From Apiospora phragmitis (lineage: Eukaryota; Ascomycota; Sordariomycetes; Amphisphaeriales; Apiosporaceae), in NCBI GenBank assembly GCA_038363925.1, contig JAQQWL010000005.1, positions 2,418,001 to 2,482,000 of the forward strand: DNA of 64,000 nt. The letters are read 5' to 3'. The notes below the pieces were generated by a model. It worked only from the letters and a program-made list of their open reading frames with translations, made no database searches and was not told where the DNA came from. Both the position numbers and the translations under genes were made by a program. Of this stretch, positions 34,195 through 44,512 are shown in pieces. Positions within the stretch are counted from its first letter, which is position 1, and every line of letters starts with the position of its first letter.

Positions 34195-35691
34195 ATGGGG
34201 TTTGAACCAACAGAATTCGGGAGCGATGCCGAGCCACTCATCCAGGACCTCTCCGGGGTACCATGGACCCCCCTTTTCTGGCACGCCTGCACCTTCAATC
34301 CTACCGCATTTACGGAGGTAATGATGAACCTCATTCGCAACCCAAACATCAACTCATCTTGGCTTTTCCGGGCAGATGTGCTTTACGAGAACGGAAGCGT
34401 CCTGGATGAGGCCTTGGACTCGGTGTCAGTGCAGCCACGGCCTGCCAGCTTCGCCGGTTTCGACCTGGAACAGAGCTTGGTCCGAAGACTGATCCCGCGA
34501 AATACTTTACGCGACGAGCCTCTTGACCAGACATGTCTATTCTACCATACTCGTCAGCCAGGTGACAACGAGCAGTCCATGGTCATCTACATTCCGCATG
34601 TCTCCTCACCGTCTGAAATGCCCTTTTACCACCCGGCCGTCCGGGGCGTCGCCTTCTTGCATGAGTGGAACCGCAGCGACAACACAGGTCGAGTCTCTAC
34701 TCACTATTGTTACTTCGACGATGTAGAACGTTCGCCAAAGTTGGTGAGAACTGCTTTCCACCTCTTATCAACCCTCCACAAGCATGGCCAAGGCACGACG
34801 AAAGGCTACGTCAAGCGCGTCCACCATGATGTCGTCGTGCCTCAGATTCCCATGCAGACCACCTATGCCAGATTAAAGAAGAAGTACGCCCGCAGGCTGA
34901 TCGACACCTGGGCAGAGGTAACCGACCCAACCAAACATGTGTTTGAAGATCTAGGCATTGCCGCCTTCCTGATTGAACTCTGGAGACAGATGTATCAGGG
35001 GGAGGCTTTCCCGGGCTTCGTTGACATTGGCTGCGGCAACGGACTTCTCGTGTACCTGTTGAGACAAGAGGGCTATGAGGGATGGGGGTTTGATGCTAGG
35101 CAACGGAAATCCTGGGCAAACTACAATGCCAAGGGTGAAGCAACGTCAGACGCGGAAGATCTGCCATGTCTGCGGGAGCATGTTCTCTTGCCTTCCATCA
35201 TAACGGCGAGAAAGGAGGCGTCAGAATTCCTTGATCATGATACATCCGACCTCGATGTCAACAGCCTATTGCATGATGGGCTCTTCCCCAAGGGCACGTT
35301 CATTATTTCGAATCATGCGGATGAGCTAACGCCGTGGACCCCTATTCTTGCAGCGATCTCTGACTGCCCCTTCATGATGATTCCCTGTTGTAGCCACAAC
35401 CTTACGGGGGCGAAGTACAGGGCCCCCGTACCAAAGGGTGTTGACAAGTCGAGTTCAGCATACGCTTCACTCGTCGTTTGGGTCTCTGGTATTGCAGAGG
35501 ACTGTGGATGGGAGGTTGAGACGGAAATGCTCCGCATACCCAGTACTAGAAATACTGCCATGATTGGAAGAAAGAGAAGAGCGAGACTCTCGGATGTGGA
35601 ACTTGATGAAGTGGTGCAAAAATATGGAGGCACAGCAGGTTATCTCGACAATGTCATGAAGCTCGTTACAGTAGCACCCAGATCTCATTGA
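34195..35691 (+). CDS. TRM44: tRNA(Ser) Um44 2'-O-methyltransferase Trm44
   Basis: Intronless, 498 residues from the ATG at 34195; the frame is open a little further upstream but without another ATG. The N-terminal half has the family block NLIRNPNINSSWLFRADVLY. Later come FYHPAVRGVAFLH, a VPQIPMQTTYARLKKKYAR linker, and WAEVTDPTKHVFEDLGIAAFLIELW. The methyltransferase core starts at FVDIGCGNGLLVYLL (about residue 275), the SAM-binding loop, then GWGFDARQRKSWANY. The C-terminal HADELTPWTPILAA and MMIPCCSHNLTG blocks match the rest of the fold. Trm44 methylates the 2'-OH of U44 in cytosolic serine tRNAs. The frame is uninterrupted. Only 338 bp separate its stop from the SEC21 start on the same strand. 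Confidence 0.95.
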   Translation: MGFEPTEFGSDAEPLIQDLSGVPWTPLFWHACTFNPTAFTEVMMNLIRNPNINSSWLFRADVLYENGSVLDEALDSVSVQPRPASFAGFDLEQSLVRRLIPRNTLRDEPLDQTCLFYHTRQPGDNEQSMVIYIPHVSSPSEMPFYHPAVRGVAFLHEWNRSDNTGRVSTHYCYFDDVERSPKLVRTAFHLLSTLHKHGQGTTKGYVKRVHHDVVVPQIPMQTTYARLKKKYARRLIDTWAEVTDPTKHVFEDLGIAAFLIELWRQMYQGEAFPGFVDIGCGNGLLVYLLRQEGYEGWGFDARQRKSWANYNAKGEATSDAEDLPCLREHVLLPSIITARKEASEFLDHDTSDLDVNSLLHDGLFPKGTFIISNHADELTPWTPILAAISDCPFMMIPCCSHNLTGAKYRAPVPKGVDKSSSAYASLVVWVSGIAEDCGWEVETEMLRIPSTRNTAMIGRKRRARLSDVELDEVVQKYGGTAGYLDNVMKLVTVAPRSH

Positions 35692-36029
35692 TATATTGGA
35701 CCGTCCCATAGCTGGCTGGCTAGATGCAATATATATAGTCTTTGAATGAATCCCATTTTGCATCATTTCGTCAAAGTAGCGTGATACATGATCATTGGAA
35801 ATCAATTAAGCTGACATGACCACCAGGGGGCGTGGAAGCTAATTGTGGATTGAGTTTATGCCTAGTGATTGGGTGCAAGGGGATGGGATAGTGGGGCGAC
35901 CTATCCGAATGGACAACTGTCGCGGCTGTCTTCAACTCCAAGGAGTCCTAGTTCACCAGATAATCCTATACAAAGCCACCGCTTCTTCAACCTTCGTCGC
36001 TCCCATTGTCCGCCGTACCCTCGCCCAAC

Positions 36030-39000
36030 ATGAGCTACGGCAAGAAAGACGAAGATGCAGACCTCGGTCTGGTCAAGGTAGACCGGACCCAGGTATTCCA
36101 AGAAGGTGCGTACCCAATTGAGTCGGGGTCGCTTTGCTCCTTGATCTCGACATGTCCTCGCCCATTCTCTCCTTCTCTCCGATACTGCATACATGGCCAA
36201 GGACGCATGGCTAAAGTGTTCTTCCAGCTCGACTGTTCAACAGCTCGCCCATCCAACCCCGAAGATGTCGTATCCTCCTCACCAAGATCGCGCTCCTCCT
36301 CTACACCGGCGAGAAGTTCCCGACCAATGAAGCCACCACCCTCTTCTTCGGCATCTCGAAGCTCTTCCAGAACAAAGATGCCGCCCTGCGCCAAATGGTT
36401 CACCTTGTTATCAAGGAGCTCGCATCCTCGGCAGAAGACATCATCATGGTCACAAGCACCATTATGAAGGATACCGGAGGAAGTACCGACGCAATCTACA
36501 GACCTAACGCTATTCGAGCCTTGTGTCGCATTATTGATGTAGGTTGGGCTCGTTGAGACATTGCGGATTGGTTCTGTTCTCCTGCTAACGCTGGTCAATC
36601 TTTCAGTCTACTACAGTACAGTCCATTGAGCGTGTCATGAAGACAGCAATTGTGGACAAGAACCCGTCCGTCTCCTCGGCCGCCCTCGTTTCCTCCTACC
36701 ACCTTCTCCCTATCGCCAAGGATGTCGTCCGCCGGTGGCAGTCGGAGACGCAAGAGGCGGCTGCCTCGACCAAGTCATCTAGCGGCTTTTCCCTGGGATT
36801 CTCATCATCTTCCAGCTCGATGCCCGTCAACAACTCTACCATGACTCAGTACCATGCCATCGGTCTCCTATACCAGATGCGATCGCACGACAAGATGGCT
36901 TTGGTCAAGATGGTGCAGCAGTTCGGCGCCCCTGGAGCTGTCAAGAGCCCCGCCGCAATTGTGATGCTAGTACGACTTGCTGCGCAACTCGCCGAGGATG
37001 ACCCTCAGCTCCGAAAGCCCATGATGTCGCTGTTGGATGGCTGGCTGCGTCACAAGAGCGAGATGGTGAACTTCGAGGCTGCCAAGGCTATTTGCGACAT
37101 GAGAGATGTGACAGACGCCGAGGTGACCCAAGCCGTCCATGTTCTGCAGCTGTTCCTCTCATCTCCTCGCGCCGTCACCAAATTCGCGGCTCTCCGCATC
37201 CTCCACAACTTCGCCTCTTTCAAGCCTCAAGCTGTGCACGTTTGCAATCCCGATATTGAGCTTTTGATCTCGAACAGCAACCGATCCATTGCTACATTTG
37301 CGATTACTACACTCTTGAAGACGGGCAACGAGGCTAGCGTAGACCGCCTGATGAAGCAGATTACTGGATTCATGTCTGAGATCACCGACGAGTTCAAGAT
37401 TACCATTGTGGAAGCTATCCGAACTCTCTGCTTGAAGTTCCCCAGCAAGCAGGCTGGCATGTTGGCCTTCCTCAGCGGCATTTTGCGGGATGAGGGTGGC
37501 TACGAGTTCAAGAGAGCAGTCGTTGAGAGCATGTTTGACCTGATCAAATTTGTGCCCGAGTCCAAGGAGGACGCGCTGGCTCACCTTTGCGAGTTCATTG
37601 AGGATTGCGAGTTCACAAAGCTAGCTGTGCGAATCTTGCACCTCCTGGGCTTGGAGGGCCCCAAGACGTCGCAGCCTACCAAGTACATCCGTTATATCTA
37701 CAACCGCGTGGTTTTGGAGAACGCCATCGTACGAGCTGCGGCTGTCACTGCCCTGGCCAAGTTTGGAGTTGGACAGAAGGATCCGGAGGTGAAGAGCAGT
37801 GTTGACGTGCTGTTGACAAGATGCTTGGACGACGTTGATGACGAGGTGCGAGACCGTGCTGCTCTCAACCTGAGACTGATGCACGAAGAAGATGACATAG
37901 CCGAGCGCTTCGTCAAGAACGGTATGTCGAGAGACCCGGTTCATATTCGAGACGGGTTGCTAACAAAATCATAGAAAACATGTTTTCACTCCCATACTTC
38001 GAGCACCAGCTCGTGATGTATGTAACATCAGACGACAAGTCTACCTTCGACTCGGCTTTCGACATCAGCAAGATTCCCGTCGTCACTCGGGAAGAAGCAG
38101 ATGCCGAAGACCGCACCAAGAAGCTCACGGCTACTACGCCATCCCTCAAGCCACCTAAGACTGGTCCTTCGAAGGCTGCACCTGGCGGCGCGGAAGCGCA
38201 AGCCTCCGCTGTTGCTGCCGCTCAAAAGTATGCGCAGGAGCTTATGGCCATCCCGGAGATGAAGGAGTTTGGTAGCGTACTGAAGTCGTCACCTGTTGTT
38301 GAGCTGACGGAGGCCGAGACCGAATACGTCGTCTCTGTCGTCAAGCACATCTTCAAGGAGCATATTGTTCTGCAATACGAGGTCAAGAACACGCTTCCTG
38401 CTACGGTACTTGAAAACGTGTCGGTGGTAGCGATTCCTGCTGATGAGGAAGAACTCGAGGAAGTCTTCATCATCCAGGCGGAGAAGCTGCCCACGGATGA
38501 GCCGGGCAAGGTATATGTGGCATTCAAGAAGGTCAACGGTGAAGGTTCCCTGCCTACGAGCTCGTTCACCAATATCCTCAAGTTCACCAGCAAGGAGATT
38601 GATCCGTCGACCAATGAGCCCGAGGATTCGGGCTACGACGACGAGTACGAGGTCTCCGAGTTCGACCTGGCAGGTAGTGATTACATCGTTCCTGCTTTTG
38701 CCGGCAACTTTGCGCACATCTGGGAACAGGTGGGTGCCTCGGGGGAAGAGGCCGAGGAGACACTACAGCTTTCAAGCGTCAACAGTATTGCAGGTACGTC
38801 GTTATGGGATAGAGAGGGTCGTTTCAACAGGCAGGCTAACAAGTTTACACAGAGGCAACGGAATTATTGGCCAAGACCCTTTCACTGCAAGCATTGGAGG
38901 GAACGGATGTGCCTATTAGCCAGACAACACATCAGCTCAAGCTTCTGGGCAAGACGGTGCTGGGTGGACGCGTGGTGGCGACGGTCAGGATGGCCTACTC

Positions 39001-39085
39001 GTCCAAGTCTGGGGTGACGACGAAAATCACGGTGCGCAGCGAGGAAGAGCACGTGGCGCAGATGGTGGTGGATACGGTTGCTTAA
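36030..39085 (+). CDS. SEC21: Coatomer subunit gamma (COPI)
   Basis: Five exons: 36030-36105, 36228-36538, 36607-37921, 37975-38793 and 38853-39085, all with GT-AG junctions and consistent phases. Total 917 residues, the usual fungal length, with no frame break. The N-terminal ~540 residues are an adaptin-like HEAT/armadillo trunk: VFQEARLFNSSPIQPRRCR at the start, YHAIGLLYQMRSHDKMAL, and VNFEAAKAICDM. A Lys/Pro/Ala-rich hinge follows (about 575-630), then the appendage: platform and beta-sandwich ending KTLSLQALEGTDVPISQTTHQLKLLGKTVLGG...QMVVDTVA. Gamma-COP is part of the F-subcomplex that recruits Arf1 and dilysine cargo for Golgi-to-ER vesicles. A Ser/Gly-rich insertion lies near residues 175-200. 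Confidence 0.97.
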
Positions 39086-39876
39086 TGATTTGTGTTGGGG
39101 AGGCGTTTTTGATGCAGCAAAATACGATGCAGCGATGTCTAGCTGTTTTCTCATCCAAGACATGCATCTTTAGATCTAAGATTCTCGAGCCGTTGGGCCA
39201 TGCAGTGCCGACGGGCTGCGGGGGAAACACCAGCACCAGCAGACGAGGGCAAAGGATAGACCAAATGAAGAATATTGACACCGAAGCTGTGACTATAGCT
39301 GTTACCCAGTTACGAAAGTTGTGACTCCCTTCCGTGCATGTGACAGGCATCTAAGCCGAAGCCAGTTAGCCTGTCGTCAGGGTCTCGGGCACGGGTTGCT
39401 TGCTGTAACGCGCGCACGGGATCGCGCCAAGCGAAAAGGCCAAAGCCGGTTTATGGAGCCTGGGCTAGGGTTGGTTGATCTTTCCAGTCCTAATCCAATG
39501 ACGTGTTTGTCTAATCGAAAATGTTTCTTTCCACTTGATCACCTCACATCCAGAGGAAGCAGAAGCTGAACAGAAACACCTCCCTTCCGCTCCATGAAAC
39601 ACGACACTTACGTTCTAATCTCGTCCAAATACCTAACATAATAAAAGGACGGGTCCCCGTTCTCAACCGATAGTTTAATAGCCCCGATTGCCGGGTAATA
39701 CGTGTCTCGAATCAGGACGTGAACCGATGTGGATTGAGACCACTTGTTGATACTATTTGATACTTCGAGTAATAGTCGGACTATCCTTTTTTTGTCACTC
39801 CTACACATCCATCAACCAACTCCCCTCCCCTCCTTCTCGTGGGATTGCACAGGCGCCGTCGCCCACAACCGCCAGC
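39086..39876. other. Intergenic region between SEC21 and the CDP-alcohol phosphotransferase
   Basis: About 790 bp carrying the SEC21 3' end and the downstream promoter. A CT-rich tract (CCATCAACCAACTCCCCTCC-like) lies 50-75 bp before the ATG, typical of fungal core promoters. Confidence 0.45.
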
Positions 39877-41204
39877 ATGGTCTACGTCCGTCAGGAGCGT
39901 CTGCCGAACCTGAAGCAGTACAAGTACTCTGCAGTCGATCGCTCGCTCACATCCAAGTACATCCTGAAGCCATTCTACACAAATGTCGTCATCAAGTGCT
40001 TTCCCATGTGGATGGCCCCGAACCTGATCACCCTGCTCGGCTTCATGTTCATCATCATCAACTTCTTTACCCTGCTGTGGTACAACCCTTCGCTCGACCA
40101 GGATTGCCCGCCATGGGTCTACTATTCCTGGGCTGTGGGCCTCTTCCTTTACCAGACCTTTGATGCCGTCGACGGATCGCAGGCGTGAGTAGCTCCCTGT
40201 TCATTTCCGATCTGCAACTTGCGGCACAGCTGCTTGTATCTGGAGCATGTGAACTAATCTTTCTTGGATCCATCAGGCGGCGAACCCACCAGAGCGGGCC
40301 CCTTGGCGAGCTCTTTGACCACGGGGTGGATGCCCTCAACACATCGCTCGGGGCGCTCCTCTTCGCCGGCAGTCAGAACATGGGCCAGACGTGGTACACA
40401 GTCGCGACCCTCTTTGCCTCGCTGCTTACCTTCTACGTGCAAACCTGGGATGAGTACCATACCAAGACCCTGACGCTGGGCATAGTCAACGGACCCGTTG
40501 AGGGCGTCTTGATCTTGGTCAGCGTCCACGCACTCACGGGCTACATGGGCGGCGCCAGCTTCTGGAAGCAGTCCATGCTGGCTACCTTTGGCGTACCCGA
40601 AACCCTGGGTATTCCCGACCTCATCTACAACTTCAACTTCACCCAGTGGTACATGGTTCAGGGTACCGTCGTGCTGATCCTGAACACCGTCGAGAGCGCG
40701 CGCAACGTCATCAAGGCGCGACGTGCACGGGGTGACCGCAGCCGTGGCGCCCTCAAGGGCCTGGTCCCCTTCTTCGGCACTTGGGTCCTGGTCGTGGCCT
40801 ACCTATACCTCCAGCCCGTCATTCGCACACAGCATCTGGTTCCCTTCGTCATCTTCTGCGGCCTCGTCAACGCCTACAGCGTCGGTCAGATGATCACGGC
40901 GCACCTGGTCAAGCTCCGCTTCCCCTACTGGAACGTGCTCGTGATCCCCCTGGGACTCGGTGTTATCGACTCGATCGGCCCTCTGCTCCAGCAGCATGTG
41001 GGCTGGGCCTCGGGCTGGCCCAGCGCCCTGGGTGACGGCGTGTACCAGGTCGCCTTCATGTTCAGCATGCTGGGCATGGCCATCGGCGTTTACGGCAGCT
41101 TCGTTGTCGATGTCATCGTGACCATCTGCGACTACTTGGATATTTGGTGTCTCACCATCAAGCATCCCTATGTCGAGGGCGAGGAGGAGAAGAAGGCGAA
41201 ATAA
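39877..41204 (+). CDS. cpt1: sn-1,2-diacylglycerol choline/ethanolamine phosphotransferase
   Basis: Two exons, 39877-40184 and 40277-41204, giving 411 residues. The CDP-alcohol phosphotransferase signature DGx2ARx8Gx3Dx3D is complete: DGSQAR, then RTHQSGPL, G, ELFDHGVD. It is split by the 92-nt intron inside the Ala codon. The N-terminus LPNLKQYKYSAVDRSLTSKYILKPFY and the following WMAPNLITLLGF helix are typical of Cpt1/Ept1 enzymes. About eight to ten membrane segments follow, with a charged C-terminal EGEEEKKAK tail. The enzyme joins CDP-choline or CDP-ethanolamine to diacylglycerol in the ER or Golgi, the last step of the Kennedy pathway. Headgroup preference cannot be told from sequence, so the symbol stands for the Cpt1/Ept1 pair. 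Confidence 0.93.
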
Positions 41205-43411
41205 TCTGTTCATCAAGGACATTCAAGCCGCGGAAAGGATGGACATAATGCCACACACGAATAGTTCTTATGATGAGTAAAGGAGGACCTTGAGATGATG
41301 GCGTAACACTGGCACAGGCGCGTCAACGAATAAGCAGAAAGCGGTTGCGCGCAAGCACTCATGAGGAAACGAAGGGAACATATAACATACAATGGAAGTG
41401 CCACCACGAAAGGGGGCAAAGGGAGATGATGGGGTGGGCTTGCTTTTACTGTCCTGTCATATGTCTTGGCGAGATCAGGCAATCTTCTACTAAAGACACG
41501 TTGTTCTTCTGTTAACGGGTGGGGGACACCATGGCATGGTGGGAGGCTGGTTATGAGGACAAATGTTTGAGATACCACTTATAGTCGGATAGACTCAGGA
41601 GTTCAAGCGAGATCACGAGTACTTAATTTTATATACTTATGGATTTTACTTGGAATATGCAGGAGGTCCTTACTGTCTGGAATAGTGATCAACGTCAATT
41701 CGATGGACAGAGACGCTTTTGCTTATGATTTCCACGAAGGCCTGTATGTAACCTCTAACCCTGCACAGTCGTGTTCAGAGGTCCAATGCCGTCTCTGGTA
41801 GTGGCCGCCTAATATAGGAAACAGACTAACGTATAGGTACATTTCTTTGCGTGTGGGGAACGGGCTATACTACGCACGATCACCGGGGAAGAGCTCTCAA
41901 ATCCGTATTCTTAGGTATAGTTGCAACTATGTTGTTACTGGTATGAAGGCTAATAAGGGGGCAGGCCTTGGGGCTGTTGAACGGCCGCCAGCCAGTTAAT
42001 GACCTGTTTTGCAGGGTTATATCTTGCCTGATATCTACACTTGAGTGGATATCATAAACAACATACTGCTAATCGCAGAGGTCCAGGCAGCAGCCCCCTT
42101 TTTCGGCCCCCTTGACGAATAGGAGTAGATGAGCGTTCCCCTTACAATATACAGCGGCCCTACAGATAGTAAGTAACGAACGGCCTAGGGAGCAAGTATC
42201 TTCTACAAAATGGAAAGCCTGGACTGGACGGGGCATGGAAACTGTTCGGCAGCAAGATCCGATAACCTAGTACTTACCGGAAATGCAAGGGGCTGATCTG
42301 GGGTGTAATAGCCTATGTTGGGTTAACCAACTTCATGCTCCACAGCGTCTCATGATGCTTAGAGTTTTTCTTAGACTGACTCGGTCCTTGGTCGATTAGA
42401 TGCTCCAATATCACAGTATCCGAACTCATCCATCACCTGTCCAGTCCCGACAGGAGAGCAAGCATGAGAGGGTGGTAATTAACACCCAGTTGGGATAGGA
42501 TAGAAAAGTGCTATTCTCCCCCGTATGGTTACCACTCCTCACAGCTGCGCTTACTGACTTCCAGAGCGACGGAGAGTATAAACCGCAAGTGGTACAAGTA
42601 TATAGCAGTATGTTACATACAGGTGTACAAGAACAACTTATTTGCTATCGCGAGATCGCTTCAGCATTGACTCACTCACTCACGTATTTTTATTTTCCAT
42701 GTAAAGCACGTACGTGGATGCAGTACTCTCCCTTTTTTCCTTAAATGCAGAAGAGGTTTGAGAAAGAAAGGCAAGAAAGCCAACCAAGCCGCCCATGTTC
42801 CAAATCCCAGAATTCCAAGATGTTCATCCGTCCTTATCCGCATCTGCGGTCTAAGCCCAAAGGATTTCCTTTCCAGTCACATGAGCTGGAAAAGTATCAA
42901 GTAAAGATACACGATAAAGCCAAAGAACACCAACACCGTGAAATCGAAAGGGCCCCCACGTGTGTGTTGAAAATACCATCGCACACATCAAGTTTCAGGG
43001 CCAGGCATCGAGTCCGAATCGACTCGGCCATTCTTTACCACAAGACCGCGAATACAGCAATAAGTTACAAGCGTTGCTTTACCCTGGGGGCGCTTTCCCT
43101 CCATGGTGCTGAAGAGGCAATCAGACTCCAGCCACAGAGATCTGGATAGCTGGGGGAGAGGGCTAGCAACTCCGGGGATATCATGTCGGCCATATGCCGT
43201 AAAGTCCAAAGAAGAAAAACACAGTGTGGCTCAAAGCCTGTCCCAATCATCAACCCATACCCCGTTAAAACTCCGGGTTCCTACAACCAGGCCTAAGGCA
43301 TGGTTAGGAGGCCACCAGTGCCCATTCGTCTCGTCGTTTCGAACACCATGGAAAGTGGCGGCGTTTCCGTCATAGCCGTCGTAAGCGTTCTTGACAGAAC
43401 GCCAAGATTGC
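41205..43411. other. Convergent intergenic region, about 2.2 kb
   Basis: Contains the 3' ends of the phosphotransferase and kapC and a MITE-like inverted repeat at 41954-42114. A 134-codon ATG frame (42745-43149) shows no recognisable motif and probably lies in or near the kapC 3' region, antisense. Confidence 0.45.
41954..42114. mobile_element. Small element with imperfect terminal inverted repeats (MITE-like)
   Basis: The left end (41954-41978) and the reverse complement of the right end (42088-42114) share AAGGGGGC at the outside and GGGGCTGYTG at the inside, with a mismatched middle of about seven bases. Length is ~160 bp. No open frame is present and a target-site duplication is not clear, so this could also be a chance structure or a transcription terminator. 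Confidence 0.35.
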
Positions 43412-44512
43412 TCATATCAGCTCATCGCTCCCGCTAGCGACGCTTTCGTTGATTGCTTTAATGATGGCACGCTCTTCGAAGACGGGTCCCTGGCCGTCGC
43501 ACTTGGCCTGGGACTTCAAGCGCTCGCTGACATCGCCAAGGTCCACCAGTCCCCTCTTGAATAATTCGTGGCTGATGATGAAATCCCAGGTAGCACCGGC
43601 CGCCAGCAAGCGCTCGCCAGCCTCAGACTCTACCACGCGATGGCTTGGCGTCTTGTTGGTATGGTTCGCCAGCAAGTCCGAGTAGAAGTCGGTGGGGTTG
43701 TAGTGCATGGGGCCTGTCGTGGTGGTGACGGCTGCTCCGGGTGACATGGAGCCGTTCGGTCCCTGGACACTCGACGTGGCACGCAGTATCTCGTTCTCGG
43801 TGCTCATTTTCTGAAGATCACGCTTGAGCTTTTCGTTCTCTGAAGCTGTCAGGTGTTGAGTCGCCTCGAGCGAAGCCAGTTTGGCTTCGAGATCTTTGAC
43901 ATGTCGCTCCTTGCGTTCTCTGAAAGCGCGTTGGCTGTAGACAAGTTAGCCTGGAGACTTGAGACGGTCAAGACACGGATATATTTGGTGGCAAAACATA
44001 CGCCGCCCGGTTCTGCGCCTTGCGTCGGGATTGGGCAGGCGTCATATCCTCATCATCCGAGTTTGAACCATTGTTGCCAGGGTCTGACTTGGTCAGGGGT
44101 AGAATATCGGCTTGCTGGAGACCTTTGTTCGGGTTTGCTACATTCGATGAACCTTGGCCGTGTAAAGAATGTGTCGTCGGCGGAGTCGGCGGCCCGGGAG
44201 GGAAGGTTTGCGCTGGTTGCTGATTGAATTGTGCATATTGATCGAAGTTCTGCTGGAAATGATCGGGGTTTTGGAATCCATCGAAAGTCTCCTGTTAGAC
44301 CACGGGTCTCGCTCGTCAGTATCATGCGCAGGAAGTATATAGCGATGAAGCCAAGGACAGTTCGGTGCTGGGAGGGGAGTACGAACCGGTGGAGACTGGT
44401 TGTTGAACTCCTCTGATGCGGCCGAGTTCGAGTGCGAAGGGGTCAAGGGAGGGATGCCTATAAACTGGTACGATGGCTGGTTCTGCCCGTAAAAGGGATG
44501 AGAGAAGTTCAT
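43412..44512 (-). CDS. kapC: KapC-type bZIP transcription factor (Pap1/Yap family)
   Basis: Three exons, 44512-44387, 44291-44002 and 43934-43412, about 312 residues, frame intact. The N-terminus is Gln/Pro/Asn-rich (QNQPSYQF, PPGPPTPPTTHSLHGQG). The basic region QSRRKAQNRAAQRAFRERKE (about residues 129-148) has the NRAAQRAFR signature of Pap1/Yap bZIPs. It is cut by a 67-nt intron inside an Ala codon. The zipper runs HVKDLEAKLASLEATQ...ENEKLKRDLQKM. The C-terminal block PTDFYSDLLANH, KTPSHRVVES, ERLLAAGATWDFI and AKCDGQGPVFEE is characteristic of the fungal KapC group, described as a nuclear regulator linked to stress. It lacks the Cys-rich redox domains of Yap1. A long pyrimidine- and purine-tract leader lies upstream. 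Confidence 0.93.

Noticed and set aside
28094..41204. A functional cluster (biosynthetic or mitochondrial) in the gene-dense part
   Set aside because: Neighbours serve unrelated pathways (mitoribosome, ER glycosylation, initiation, tRNA modification, COPI, lipids) and no backbone or tailoring enzymes occur.
42745..43149. 134-codon plus-strand frame antisense to the likely kapC 3' region
   Set aside because: No known motif; position and basic composition suggest a chance frame.
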